This document shows, piece after piece, positions 1 to 10,007 of a stretch of 21,812 nt of DNA. Made by a program: the position numbers and the translations under genes. The DNA lies in assembly GCA_003254885.1 (NCBI GenBank), contig QANT01005493.1, positions 1-21,812 on the forward strand, read 5' to 3'. Within the stretch, counting starts at the first letter, position 1. Each line of letters begins with the position of its first letter. This DNA comes from Purshia tridentata (taxonomy: Eukaryota > Streptophyta > Magnoliopsida > Rosales > Rosaceae). The notes under the pieces were generated by a model that saw only the letters and a list, made by a program, of their open reading frames with translations, was not told the origin of the DNA and searched no databases.

Positions 1-742
1 TAGTTTTGAAAAAGAAAATAGATCATATAAGACCACTATTGATTACAATTATTGGTAGATTGGCCAACTTAGATACACATTTTCTTAATGCCATGTGTAC
101 ACCATATGTATATGGAGATAAAATTTGGCACTAGGGTCGAGAGAGCTTGAATGATATTCCTCATTATATTATTGTAAAACTAAATGTTTGGTAAAACAAA
201 GACTAAGAGTCAATACCCTTTAAAGAAGGCTTATTCATTCTTTGGTCAAAAAAAAAAAAAGAAGGCTTATTCATTAAAATATTTTCTTAAACAAACTTAA
301 TTTTTTTTTTTTTCACTTTGCCCTAAATTCTGTTACAGTTAAATCTTTTTATTTTGCCTCTTGAACTTTATAAATAACTTCCACAAATCAAGTTTAGTCT
401 ACTACATCTATTAGTCAAGTTTTTATCTCATTTTTTGCCCGACTTTTGATCCATCATACCTCCACCAAATTCAACAAATTTATATACTTATTTTAAAGCT
501 ATGCATATCCTCTTTATAACTATATAAAGATCACTCAAAAGTCAAAACAGAGCTCTAAAATTTTATATATGGATGAAGTTGACAGAAATTGCCTTATAGA
601 AATTTAATTTCAAGGAGGCAAAAGAAGAAAACCAATTTGTTTCAGGGAGTAATTTCGCAAATAAGCATTTAAGGAATTGTACTGGACTAAATTGTGGTTA
701 CCAACATAAAAATAAATTTATAGCAACAAAGATGAAACTTAC
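1..742 (-). other. Intron of the left CNGC gene (3' part outside the window)
   Basis: Follows the donor gtaagt at 742-737 on the minus strand. No downstream CNGC exon (pore or S6) is recognisable on the minus strand here. An 18-base direct repeat (aaagaaggcttattcatt) occurs at 222-239 and 258-275, separated by an A-rich run. The stretches near 345-370 and 605-630 (attttgcctcttgaa and the complement of ttcaaggaggcaaaa) face each other and may be worn MITE arms. That reading is weak. Confidence 0.4.
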
Positions 743-3610
743 ATGACTTGCACATATGTACATGACTAAATTGAATGACGCTTTAACCCATTTCCTCGTC
801 AATATAAGATGCTTGCTGTTCAATACGTACATGATATAGAGTTTTGACAGATACTGGGACAAAAGAAAGGCATTCAGAATCGCACTTTTATAAAAATATC
901 CAGAAGGTGTCATCCTGAAAAAGAGCACAACTATTGCCACCTACACAGATTGCAATGGGAATGGGTTAGAGTGAAGAGACTGGACGGAGGACAATAAATA
1001 AAGAGTTAATTACAGAAATAGTCCACTTATCGTTCGCTAAGTTTCGTTTTGATCCACAAATTTTAAGTGTCATATTGTTTTATAAATTGTCTGAAGTTTC
1101 CATTTTGGTTCAAATCGGATAAAATCAGACAATTTTGCCTCTCAATTTTATATCAATGAGTTAACTTTGAGAGATAAAATTGTCCGTTCTTTATCAAAAT
1201 GGGACACATTAGACAATTACTAGATCAATATGAAACTTAAAAAAATTTTTAGACTAAAATGAGACATAACGAATAATAAGAAGATCATTTCAATAATTTC
1301 CTCATAATTAAAATATTTCACTTACTTGTGGGACGGGAAGAATAGCCAAAAATAAGATCACTTCGCCGGAATAAAACAAGCGTATGACGGCAAGAAGTGC
1401 CTTTGCAAATGCAATGAGATGAGTGATTGTCTTTGTTAGGATTCTTCGTCTCCGTAGCCAATCTGATACTGCCACCAACTCGGGCTTGAAATTAGACTCG
1501 AAGCCAGACGAGATATTATCGCAAGTGTTGGATATTAAAATGAGAAATATAGGGAGATCCGAAAGTGATCGCAAAGTCACAGCGGCAATGCTCAACTTTT
1601 TGTTCATCTCAATGCATTTGTTATTGTCATCGATGGTTGGAATGTAAAGGAATATAGGATCTAATATCAGTCCAATCATACACCAAACTAAAAGAAAAAT
1701 GGACGACCCATCGGGATGCCCCCATTTCTCAATATCTTTCTTTGCCGAAATCCAGGCTGAATTTCTAGATTCATCTTTCTTGTGACCTACTTGCCTTCCA
1801 GTAATATTGTTTGAATCACGACCAGTTACTGTTGATCTAGGGCTGAGAAACAAAATAAATAAAAACTTATTTACATATGTTTTCAAAACATACAAAGCAA
1901 GATCATTTTGTTCATCTAGCACGATTACAGAAGTCACTTGCAAGGTCCGTTGCAGAGCCACTAACAGCTTAGCTTCCATTTGGGATTGTTGTGAAACACC
2001 CAAAATTTATGCTTTTTTACGCAAATACCACTTGAACTATAAGGGGTGTGCTCCCGTATCACCCAAATATTTTTTTTTTTACTATTTACCAACTGAAATT
2101 ATCAATATGTGCCAATGTGACACCTACAGTCAAATTTTTGAATTTGCCATTAAAAAGATTTTGTTTTTCTTAACTATACTTGACGCAAATTAGGAAATTT
2201 GATAAAAAAATATGATTTAATAGAAAAATTGATTGGAGGTGTCACATTGGCACATATTGATAACTTCAGGTAGTAAATAGTAAAAAAAAAAAGTTTAGAT
2301 GGTACAGGAGCACACCCCCTATAGTTCAGGTGGTATTTGAATTAAATAGCCCAAAAATTATTGTAAGTAACAATTTTAGGTCATAGCAGTTTTGAACTAT
2401 TTGAGATCACTCATTATAGATAATAACTATAGTTACAAACCTATATATATATGTCGGATGTATGTAATGATGGATGTACTTTTAATAAAACTATTTTATA
2501 TTGATATTATCAATTATGATATTTTATTTGAACTATTAAAATTAAAATATTCCTACAAAAATAATATGCACACTTATTTAATAACTTTGTTTTGTGGTCT
2601 ATAATTTTAATGGAAATATAAATTTTTAGACCGCAAATTATAAACTAGATGCTTTTTTTCAAAAAAATAAGCAAAAAAAATTTCAGCATTATATCCATTT
2701 TAATATTTATTAATAGTCACATCAGTTTTATATTACAATTTACCAAACATTTTCATATATACTGCTTTTTGTACTCATAACACTTTGAAAAAACATAGTT
2801 TACCAAACACCTAGTTAACATTACTTTAGAGTTATTTTACTTTACTGCTGCATTACTTTATAGCAGTTTTTTCACACTGCAATACTAAACTTAGCCTTAG
2901 TCTATCACTAAAGCCACTAATTAGATCGGTTAAACGTTTCATTTTTATTACATATCTATAATTTTCTATAATCTTGCATGTTGGGATGTAAAATAGTAAA
3001 TTTATTAGGTGTAACCGTGTTAAAATGAACAGTCCTAATTTATGTTAGAATGTCCAGTCCTAATTTGCAATCTGCCACTACATATACTATGTCAAACCAT
3101 ATAATACTTTTTGTTTTTTGTGAAAGAACCATAAATTAATACATGTAATACATTTGTTGGTTATAGGAAAATTTTCAAATAAGAATAGCCTTACTTTAAG
3201 AAAAGGAAGAACATCATCTTTACACCTATAATTCAATTATCGGAACTGTTCATATTTTATAACATCATTCAAAGATTACCTTTATGAAAAATTAGCTAAA
3301 TTTGAAACTGTTTAGCCAGTTTATTATAGCCAACATTATTTCAATTTTATTTAACAGAATGTAATTGTATGCACAATTTGGATGTTCACCTAAGTATTAA
3401 TTTAGCTGATCTTTTACAAGAATGACTATTGCAGAGAAACCTAAAACATCAATTGTTCCGATTATAAAATTTTACTACCGAGTGATACCGAGAGAGAATA
3501 TTCTTAGTTTTCTTAAAGTAACAATATCCTTACTAGTTTATATATATAATTATCATAATTTAAAGAACTAACCTTAAGTCGGCCACTTCAATATCGGCAG
3601 AGTCCTCCAT
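743..3610 (-). CDS. Cyclic-nucleotide-gated ion channel (plant CNGC family), 5' part; continues beyond the left edge
   Basis: Predicted plasma-membrane cation channel of the plant CNGC family. Three coding exons read on the minus strand: 3610-3573 (starts ATG, first residues MEDSADIEVADL, two bases left over), 1842-1326 and 940-743, giving 251 residues. Donors are gttagt, gtaagt and gtaagt; acceptors end tttctcag and tgtgtag; all phases fit. In the spliced model S1 is about residues 61-81 (IFLLVWCMIGLILDPIFLYI), followed by the DDNNKC loop and TLRSLSDLP (S2), then ILPVPQ at about 180-185, equivalent to the LPLPQ motif of CNGCs. Next come QYLSKL and the S5 segment ending NLVMYICASH, the usual exon end in this family. 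The pore, S6, C-linker and nucleotide-binding domain should lie left of base 743. The N-terminus is short, and the exact channel subgroup is not determinable. The family call is strong; the start exon is inferred from phase and splice sites. Confidence 0.82.
1005..1311. mobile_element. Foldback MITE inside a CNGC intron
   Basis: The ends are imperfect inverted repeats starting TTAATTA. The left arm runs through TCGTTTTGATCCACAAATTTTAAGTGTCATATTG. Read on the opposite strand, the right arm has the similar order CATTTTAGTCTAAAAATTTTTTTAAG, then TTTCATATTGATC. Arms of about 80 bp flank a short centre that contains a second inverted pair (gacaattttgcctctc against gagagataaaattgtc). It fills most of the 385-bp intron 941-1325 and ends about 15 bp from the splice donor. 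Superfamily is uncertain and no clear target duplication was found. Confidence 0.5.
2010..2351. mobile_element. Long-TIR MITE (probably MULE-type) in a CNGC intron
   Basis: About 115-bp terminal inverted repeats. The left arm reads AAATACCACTTGAACTATAA and continues with GGGGTGTGCTCC and ATCAATATGTGCCAATGTGA. The right arm on the other strand reads AAATACCACCTGAACTATAG, with the same following motifs. Flanks are caaaattta (2001-2009) and caaaaatta (2352-2360), a 9-bp duplication with one mismatch, as expected for Mutator-like elements. It has no coding capacity and lies inside the 1.73-kb intron 1843-3572. Confidence 0.72.
2352..3572 (-). other. Remainder of the first coding intron of the left CNGC gene
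   Basis: AT-rich intron sequence on the minus-strand gene, bounded by the donor at 3572-3571. Around 2700-2905 there is a possible truncated transposon end (taccaaacacctagttaac, then gcaatactaaacttagcc) without a matching opposite end. A short repeat (cagtcctaattt) occurs near 3030 and 3056. No exon is seen. Confidence 0.3.
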
Positions 3611-3721
3611 ATAGCTTTAAACCAATTGAATCTACGAAGGATATTGAATATGATGCCCTAAACAATTATAGATCCAACAATATTTTAGATCTGAATACCA
3701 AAGTGTTCTGAACGTTGCCCC
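3573..3721 (-). other. Exon carrying 5' UTR and the first 12 codons of the left CNGC gene
   Basis: On the minus strand an acceptor (tatttttag, AG at 3723-3722) is followed by 111 bases without a long reading frame. Then comes ATG at 3610 and a donor (aag|gttagt) after 3573. The two leftover bases AG join base 1842 to give a serine codon in frame with the S1-containing exon. The acceptor upstream implies that transcription starts further right, with at least one 5' UTR intron. A second decayed copy lies at 6205-6321. Use of ATG 3610 is inferred from splice phase. Confidence 0.55.
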
Positions 3722-4121
3722 CTAAAAATATGAAATTATTAGGGAAAGATTTAACAATTAAAGTAATATAACTTTTTAAACTAGTGCACATGCAGCATAT
3801 GCATTATTTATGCCGTATCCTTAGAGTTATAACTCTGAGGAAGACTCCGTTGACGATGACTTGATGTAGGTTTATCTTTTAAAGGGACTGACAGTTCACA
3901 CTTGCCCCGTACAGTGAGAATTTATTAAACATAAATGATAAACAGTATATATATCAAGGAGAATTGACGTTCTCACTGCTGAACTAAACGTGTAGTGCCA
4001 ATCCGGTGACCTTGTGGGCTTCGACCGTGAAAAAGAATTAAAAATGGAACTGGGTACCATGTAGTCAAATGAGGGCAAATTCTGGAAACAAAGATCAGAG
4101 CAGAATTATTACGGACAAATT
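3722..4121. other. Non-coding stretch upstream of the left CNGC start exon
   Basis: Probable 5' UTR intron or promoter-side sequence of the left CNGC gene. The part next to the acceptor (3722-3775) is similar to the intron sequence beside the second exon copy near 6322-6400 (both contain ttactttaattgt). A 60-codon open frame on the minus strand at 3896-4078 has no recognisable domain. Confidence 0.3.
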
Positions 4122-4534
4122 TTAGATAAATAGTTTTTAATTTGGTTAATTTTTTGTAAAGATGATCTATAAATAGAGATCTAAAACATAAATGGTTCGG
4201 ATTTGAAAAAATTATATGAGAGTGGACTATAAGTGAAGGTATAAAAATAAGTTATTTGTAAAAGGTATACAACAAATACTTCGTATATATAAATCGGAAA
4301 CCATTTGTCTATTTAACTTTGATTAAACGAATAGACGAACTAAATATTTTTTGAAAAACTGTACATATGTTTAATCAAAATTAGATAGACAAATAATTTT
4401 CAGTTTGACTAATTTTTTACAAAGATAAACAAATTAATAAAGGTCTAAAAATGGACGGCTTCGATTGTTAAAAAATTACATGGGAGTGAGCTATAAGTAA
4501 AAGTATACAAATAAGCTATTTATATACGGTATAC
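4122..4534. repeat. Direct duplication of about 150 bp with a 25-bp hairpin between copies
   Basis: Copies at about 4122-4270 and 4381-4534 share the same order of motifs: ttagata, aattttttgtaaagat or aattttttacaaagat, gtctaaaa, attayatgrgagtg, ctataagt, ggtatac. Between them, 4303-4327 and 4370-4394 form an inverted repeat of 25 bp with about two mismatches and a 42-bp loop. It could be a decayed foldback element or a local duplication. No coding frame. Confidence 0.55.
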
Positions 4535-5215
4535 TGTATACAGAGCCTTCTTGTGTGTATATATGTAATAGTTATTGTTTAAATCATTTTAAATAACTGT
4601 TAGTTTGAAATACAATTGTTTAAATTGAATGGATGCCTTTTCATATGGACACCTATATTTAAATTTAAACTGAATAAATTTACATTCAATTTGAAAAGGT
4701 ATATACATTAAAATTGAATAGATTTCTCTAGCACCTTTCTGTTCTATATAAACTCACATATGCCAACAGTTTAATCATTAGAAATCTAATAGGTTTCATT
4801 GCTTTCTCTCCTCTCCTCTTCTTCAAATCATACACTTTTCTTCTAGAATTTTGTAAGGGAATTCTGAAAATTTGAACAATGTTAAAAAAGGCAATGCACA
4901 TTTGTTTAAGTGCCTACCGAATTCTAGAGAGTTCTATTAATACTCGTATCAAAGTACGCTAAAAAAGTCTATTATAGAAGAGAAGTCTATAGTAAAAAAG
5001 ATTAGTAGTAATTCATGTAATACATTCTAGAAATATCTTATTGTAAAATATTGTAGAATAGTCTAGAAACAGTATTAAATGAGTGGCTGTGAATAACTCA
5101 AGCCAATAGCTGTGTCGGTGCGTTACTCACGTCTATATTAAAGACATGTACTTATCATCTAAACCAACAATCCTATGTCCTATAATCTCTTCCAAAACTA
5201 ACAAACAAGAACAAG
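4535..5215 (+). other. Promoter-like or LTR-like non-coding block
   Basis: Contains a TATA-like tctatataaac at about 4743-4753, followed 50-60 bp later by a CT-rich leader (tctctcctctcctcttcttc). That layout suits a plant core promoter or an LTR U3/R/U5. No open reading frame of note follows. The stretch around 5026-5075 has short palindromic ctagaa motifs. No TG...CA ends or target duplication could be assigned, so the nature stays open. Confidence 0.25.
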
Positions 5216-6076
5216 ATGGGTGTTTATTCACACTCAAAACTTTTTTGACCCCCTAGCCCAAAAACTTGCTTTAATATCTCTTTTGAATTTTTTGACCAAA
5301 ATACCCCTCTATATTTATATATTACATAAAGCAGAAATTTCACTAGTAGACCAAAATGTCCACCTTCTTTGATTCTCTCTATCCTTAATCTAATATCTCT
5401 CTCCCTTCCTCCCTGTTTAGAGGTTGCTGCTAGTAATTAACCATATGTATGGCTCTTTGATGAATAAAAACCAAATATGAACTATATGGCTAAGAAAGGA
5501 AGAATCTATACAAATATACGTCTAATTAAAAATTTATACATCAAATATATAGCTCTACCCAAAAGAAACTAAAAGAAAAAAAGAGAAATTTAATAGAATC
5601 ACTGAATTTGATTAAAATTTAAATAATAAATATGACTTGAATGTCTAAATTATTTCCAAATCAACCACCACATCAAATGTATTCATAATTATCTTAAAAA
5701 TCACTTGCAAAAACACTAGGGTTATTTTAGGTATTGTATAAATATGTCTGTTTAAAAAATAATTAAAAAAGAAGAAAAACCTGGTGTAGCAAAAGTCAAA
5801 GGATTTAGCCTAAAAAGAAGAAGAAAGATATTGGATTTCAATTAAATTGGACTATTATTAAGGATGAGACCCATGCGGTGTTCGCCGTTCGCACCTTAAA
5901 CCATATATTGGTCTTTGAGGAAGACATAATGTACATCCTAAAAGTCAATGGAGAAAACTAACAATGAACTTATTGGGCTACCAACCTATGCATGGTAAAG
6001 GTGGCTCGGATATTACTCACGTTCATTGTATAATACATTAATACTACAAGAACTAAACTCTAGAAGGAAACAAATT
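5216..6076. other. AT-rich intergenic stretch with nothing recognised
   Basis: No ORF, RNA gene or clear transposon ends seen. A short, less AT-rich patch lies at about 5865-5900 (catgcggtgttcgccgttcg), of unknown origin. Confidence 0.3.
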
Positions 6077-6160
6077 AAAGATCCCTCAGACCCAAAGAAA
6101 AAGAATTAAAGATCCCAAAATGGAAATTGTTTCATTTATCAGCACAAAATCAGTGATCAG
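6077..6160. repeat. 83-bp direct repeat, copy 1
   Basis: Starts aaagatccctcagaccc and ends cagtgatcag. Nearly identical to copy 2 at 6407-6489, differing by a small A-run change and one C/A. The pair flanks the decayed CNGC first-exon copy, which points to a recent tandem duplication or an insertion between the repeats. Confidence 0.85.
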
Positions 6161-6204
6161 GATAGTAAAATCATAGCCGCTTATAATATATATTAAGAAC
6201 TAAC

Positions 6205-6321
6205 CTTATTAAGTTATCAGGGATATTGGATATGATGTTCTAAGCTACTAGCACTTGTAGATCCAACGAAATTCTTCAGCCTCATGAGTACCACAATGTC
6301 ATCATGTTATACAAGTTCTTC
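6205..6321 (-). pseudogene. Decayed or untranslated second copy of the CNGC first-exon region
   Basis: On the minus strand an acceptor (tagtttgcag, AG at 6323-6322) precedes a 117-base exon-like segment that ends with aataag|gttagttctt, nearly the same donor as at 3573. The segment shares with 3573-3721 a GTTGGATCTA block and a stretch ATCATATTCAATATCC (here ATCATATCCAATATCC). The piece carrying the start codon and first residues of the left CNGC is missing, and all three frames are closed. It may be an untranslated leader exon of the same transcript, or the relic of another CNGC copy. Confidence 0.45.
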
Positions 6322-6406
6322 CTGCAAACTAATATTAAAAATTTCATGTTATTGACAGTGAAATATGTTTTACAATTAAAGTAACATCATTTTTTTTAAG
6401 CTAGTA

Positions 6407-6489
6407 AAAGATCCCTCAGACCCAAAAAAAAGAATTAAAGATACCAAAATGGAAATTGTTTCATTTATCAGCACAAAATCAGTGATCAG
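6407..6489. repeat. 83-bp direct repeat, copy 2
   Basis: Second copy of the repeat at 6077-6160, 330 bp downstream. Similarity stops abruptly after agtgatcag at 6489. Confidence 0.85.
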
Positions 6490-6658
6490 TACGGGTTCAT
6501 TACATTCAAGTGTGCAATCAGGCCATTCAAATATATATAGAAACATATATAGATATATATATTAGCTGAAAAAGCAAATGAACTCCACCAGTCCGTACGA
6601 TTTAACAGAAGTTCTAGAAATATAGTTTACTATGCAGATCATCATACAAACTGAAGAA

Positions 6659-6682
6659 GAGAGAGAGAGAGAGAGAGAGAGA
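6659..6682. repeat. (GA)12 microsatellite
   Basis: Uninterrupted GA repeat, 24 bp. On the minus strand it is a CT-repeat, common in plant 5' leaders, and it lies downstream of a minus-strand TATA-like motif (6790-6783). Confidence 0.9.
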
Positions 6683-6733
6683 ACTAGAGTGTTTACTTGA
6701 GTACTAAAGCTACCTTCACCTAGGAATTAATCG

Positions 6734-6790
6734 TATAAAAAGGAAAGAGATCGGCAGAGAAACTGAAACTGCTTGCTGATCAGTTTTATA
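6734..6790. promoter_or_regulatory. Pair of TATA-like motifs on opposite strands
   Basis: The plus strand has TATAAAAAGG at 6734-6743. The minus strand has TATAAAAC reading 6790-6783. The minus-strand motif would start a transcript near 6755 that runs through the CT repeat toward the leader exons at 6205-6321 and 3573-3721, so it is a candidate promoter for the left CNGC gene. Placement is inferred from motifs only. Confidence 0.3.
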
Positions 6791-6849
6791 GACTGATTGA
6801 TCTCTCATATGCAGTCGTAGCTTGACGCGGACTCACTATTCACTAGGAA

Positions 6850-7380
6850 TTAAACAAAGACTACTTTAGGGTCATGCCCGCCTTCTTGGACATAAAAGTT
6901 ATATATACATTAATTTACTAAATATTGTAAGTTTTGTAACAGTAATTAATCGTTGACGAAGTTTTCCACAAGTCTTTTTTAAGTATTTTTACAGCCTGAT
7001 TGTGTTTTGTTTGCTTCAATTATTTGCAGCACTGACATAATCCTTGATGGAAATTAGGGGTGAGCATGGTATGGTATGGAATGGTATGAACCTCATACAT
7101 ATCTCATTTCAGAAATTTGCCACTGGTATGGTATAGTATAAACATTTTTATCCTACCCAAATGCGAAACCCTATTTTCCAACTGGCTCACTTTTTTAAAA
7201 ACAAGAGCTACAGTAATAGTGTTACTGTAGTGTGCTACAATACCTTTAAGAATTATTACTGTCTAACAGTATCCATTCTTACTTTGCAAAAAAATTCGAA
7301 AATAAAGCAACTTATATAAATTTTATATTTTTTTTGTATAAACACTTCAAAAATAGCATAAAACAAAAAAAAATGAAGCT

Positions 7381-7429
<49 letters not shown>

Positions 7430-7500
7430 NTTTTTTTTTCATATCTATAGTATTGTCACTGTCAAATATTAATAACTACATTTTGAACCAAATTAGAAAT
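6850..7500. other. Intergenic stretch with a possible hAT-like end and low-complexity DNA
   Basis: At 7055 a TAGGGGTGAGC motif starts a segment with repeated ggtat (about 7064-7092). This resembles one end of plant hAT-like elements, but no partner end or 8-bp duplication was found. It is followed by AT-rich sequence and a long poly-T run. Confidence 0.3.
7383..7439. repeat. Poly-T run with one undetermined base
   Basis: About 56 T in a row with a single N at 7430. True length is uncertain because of the homopolymer. Confidence 0.9.
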
Positions 7501-7573
7501 TTCCTTTAGAGGACAATTATGCATTGTTATTATTACTGTCGGACAGTAACAATCACTTTATTGTTACTGTCAG

Positions 7574-7775
7574 ACACGTTATTACTGTTATAGTTACTGA
7601 CAAATAGTAACAATAACATGTTGTTTCTTACAAACAGTAAAGATCATAGCCCTACGAACATATTGTTACTGATAAACAATAATAATCATATCCTCACTAA
7701 CATATTGTTACAGCTTATCAGTAACAATTATAGCCACACTTACATATTGTTACTGATAAGCTGTAACTACCAATA
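7574..7775. repeat. 42-bp minisatellite, about five copies, with internal dyads
   Basis: Units begin acatattgttac or similar at 7574, 7616, 7658, 7700 and 7742, exactly 42 bp apart. Earlier, less regular copies of the ttgttactgt motif extend back to about 7530. Each unit can form a small hairpin (ttgttact against agtaacaa). The 21 bases at 7707-7727 are the exact reverse complement of 7747-7767. Confidence 0.8.
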
Positions 7776-7863
7776 ACCTGAAATTCAACAAATTCAACTC
7801 AAAGAGAAAATAATCCTAAACTCCTAGTTATGAACATTCCAAGATTCCCATGTACAATTGCAA

Positions 7864-9526
7864 TCATTTTCCTCTTCCTTTGGCTTTTTCAATTTCAACA
7901 TGCTCATTAAGGCACTGAAGGGGCAACATAAAATGGTCCCACATGCCCTTGTGCACACTTTTGGCCTTGAGTGCAAGCTGCACCACACTTTGCATCACTT
8001 CACAATCTGCAAATATCACATTAATACGATTAATTAAGTCATTACACACCAACCACTACTAGTCTTGTCATAGATAAAAGAACCAATTAGCTAGTCATTT
8101 TATTTAACACTTATTTGGACATGGCATGGTTTCAATACCTTATCAAATTGGCACAGTCCCAAATTAACTACACGCATGCATCAGTAAAGGGATTCAAAGC
8201 ACATACTCACATATGGTAAAAGTCTTCTGTTGGGTCCTTTCACCAATGCTTGAAAGAAAAAAATAAAAGAAGGAAAAAGAGAAAGGGTAATCAGTAATAA
8301 AGAGTTAAATTTCCGTATTCGCAGAAATTTCAATGGAAGTTTTGATGAAAATTTTGACAGAAATTGTTATTAAAATAAGAAAATTTTGAATGAAACTTTA
8401 TCATATGTTTATTTAACATATTACCTACTACCTTTATAAAAAATATTTAAGAAACTAAATCCACATATTAGGTTAATTTTATGTGATATAAAGTGTTTAT
8501 AATGAGCGCTAAAGACTAATACAGTTAAATAAAATTAGTATAATTAATAAATGAAATTATTATATTATTTATACTCTATTTATTTTAAAATAAGATATAA
8601 GATATGAGAGATTTAGGCATTTTAGGGTACTTTTAATTATTTTTTTGTATAGAATATATTAAGGTTTATGGTTAAAAAAAAATAAAATGAAACTCTAAAA
8701 TCATAGATCAAACAAAACCCCAAAATTAAAGGACTAAATAAAACCTCAAATGAAATCCCAAACTTTTTTTTTTGTCCAATTGCCTAAATACCTCAAACCC
8801 CAATCAACCCTAAATTTTTTTCTTTCCTTTTTTCCTTTTTCTTTTCTTTCTTTTTTTTTCTTTCCTTTTTTCCTTCCTTTATGTTTTCTTTCCTTCCTTT
8901 TTACTTTCCTCTCTCCCAACCCTGTGACTTACCTTACCTCTTTAGTCTTTGTTTTCCTTTTTCCTTTTTTCTTTTTTTCTTTTTTTCTTCCTCCCTCATA
9001 AAATGGCTGCCACCACCAAATCCGACCACCAGGCCTGTCTTTTCCGACCAACCCAAGGCCACCAACGGTACCCCCAGGCGCTGGACATCTTCTCTCTCCT
9101 TCCTCCACGCGAGCCAGCCACCACAAGCATCAGAAATTGCGAAAATAAAAGCTTGCCACAGTCAAATTCTTTTGCCGATTCAGGCCACCTCCGAGCTCTG
9201 ATCACCATTTTTTTTTTGTGGGTTTTCCTTCCCTCATCGTAGGCTTTCATTCCCCTAAGGTCTGATGTGCCAATTTTGTGTATATTTTGATTTTAGGGTT
9301 TGAATTTTATTTCTGAAATTTCACCGAAATACCCAAAATTTTCCCCATTTTTTAAGAAAGGTTTCAAAATTTCATCCCCTCCCAAAAACGAAATTTAACA
9401 CCTTGATCATAATTCGTTGTCCGTGATACTCAACATAGTGATATGGTAAGATTGTTCTCACATAAGTTTTTCCCTCGACTTACCCACCAAGAAGAAGATA
9501 AGCTTTGAATATGCTCGCAATGTTGT
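7864..9526 (-). CDS. 3' end of an unidentified multi-exon gene (three candidate exons)
   Basis: Candidate exons on the minus strand are 9526-9484 (tttgatgcag before, gtaagt after), 8248-8211 (long pyrimidine tract and ttcaag before, gtgagt after) and 8006-7864 (tatttgcag before, TGA stop). The phases match across both junctions, and the joined frame stays open: about DNIASIFKAYLLLGG, then IGERTQQKTFTI, then CEVMQSVVQLALKAKSVHK, GMWDHFMLPLQCLNEH and a basic end KAKGRGK. I do not recognise the family. The 1.2-kb intron 8249-9483 is filled with low-complexity and repeat-like DNA. No further 5' exon is visible before the MULE at 9890, so the gene may be a fragment or may have been split by the transposon nest. 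Gene reality is inferred from splice sites and phase only. Confidence 0.4.
8304..9399. repeat. Low-complexity and repeat-like insertion in the long intron
   Basis: The ends carry short inverted sequences (GTTAAATTTC at 8304-8313, GAAATTTAAC at 9390-9399), followed inward by loosely similar gatgaaattttga stretches. Inside is a CT-rich tract (about 8815-8995) and a higher-GC patch (9000-9200). It may be an old transposon, but no target duplication or coding domain was found. Confidence 0.3.
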
Positions 9527-9880
9527 CTGCATCAAATCTGCCTCTCCTTTTTTCTCTCTTTCAACCTCTTTTTGAATCAAATATATTTGGAGTTCTCAAT
9601 CCACTACTACTTCAAAATTAAGCTTGGCTTCTTAACGGGGTGCTGTCATTTCTCTTCCAAAATTAAGCTTGGCCTTGGTCCACCCAATCAACTAGTCTCT
9701 GTTGGAACAATAATCAGAAATATGGATTTGATAACAGCAAATGGGCAGGAAAATATTATATAAAACAGGCTACTTATGCAAAGTTCCAACTAGACAGATG
9801 GGGAAAGACAATTCAAAGTCAAATAGTCAAGCAAACCAAATTTTCCACTTGCCTTACTTGACTTGGTTGAACTGAGGCTG
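9527..9880. other. Non-coding stretch left of the MULE
   Basis: A 16-base repeat (caaaattaagcttggc) occurs at about 9612-9627 and 9658-9673. Short open frames lack domains. No RNA gene seen. Confidence 0.35.
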
Positions 9881-10007
9881 TTATATATTGGGAAATTCCC
9901 ACAAATAGACTAAATTAATTTCAAAATGACTTTATTAGACTATCCAAACATTTTTGGACATTTTCAGCCTTTGGCACAAAATAGGACAAAAATACCCCCA
10001 TCCCATT

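Noticed and set aside
1843..2003. Upstream extension of the CNGC S1 exon as an open frame starting MGVSQQSQMEAK
   Set aside because: A strong acceptor (tttgtttctcag) at 1843, and a phase match with the exon at 3573-3610, make this segment intron. Its residues do not resemble a CNGC N-terminus, and it abuts the MITE.
3896..4078. 60-codon minus-strand open frame
   Set aside because: No domain, no convincing splice sites, and it lies in the presumed leader region.
7574..7775. CRISPR-like array
   Set aside because: The regular 42-bp period has no unique spacers; the whole unit repeats, and the genome is a plant nuclear one.
8750..9250. Several overlapping open frames on both strands
   Set aside because: They come from a CT-rich tract and low-complexity sequence; none shows a recognisable protein.
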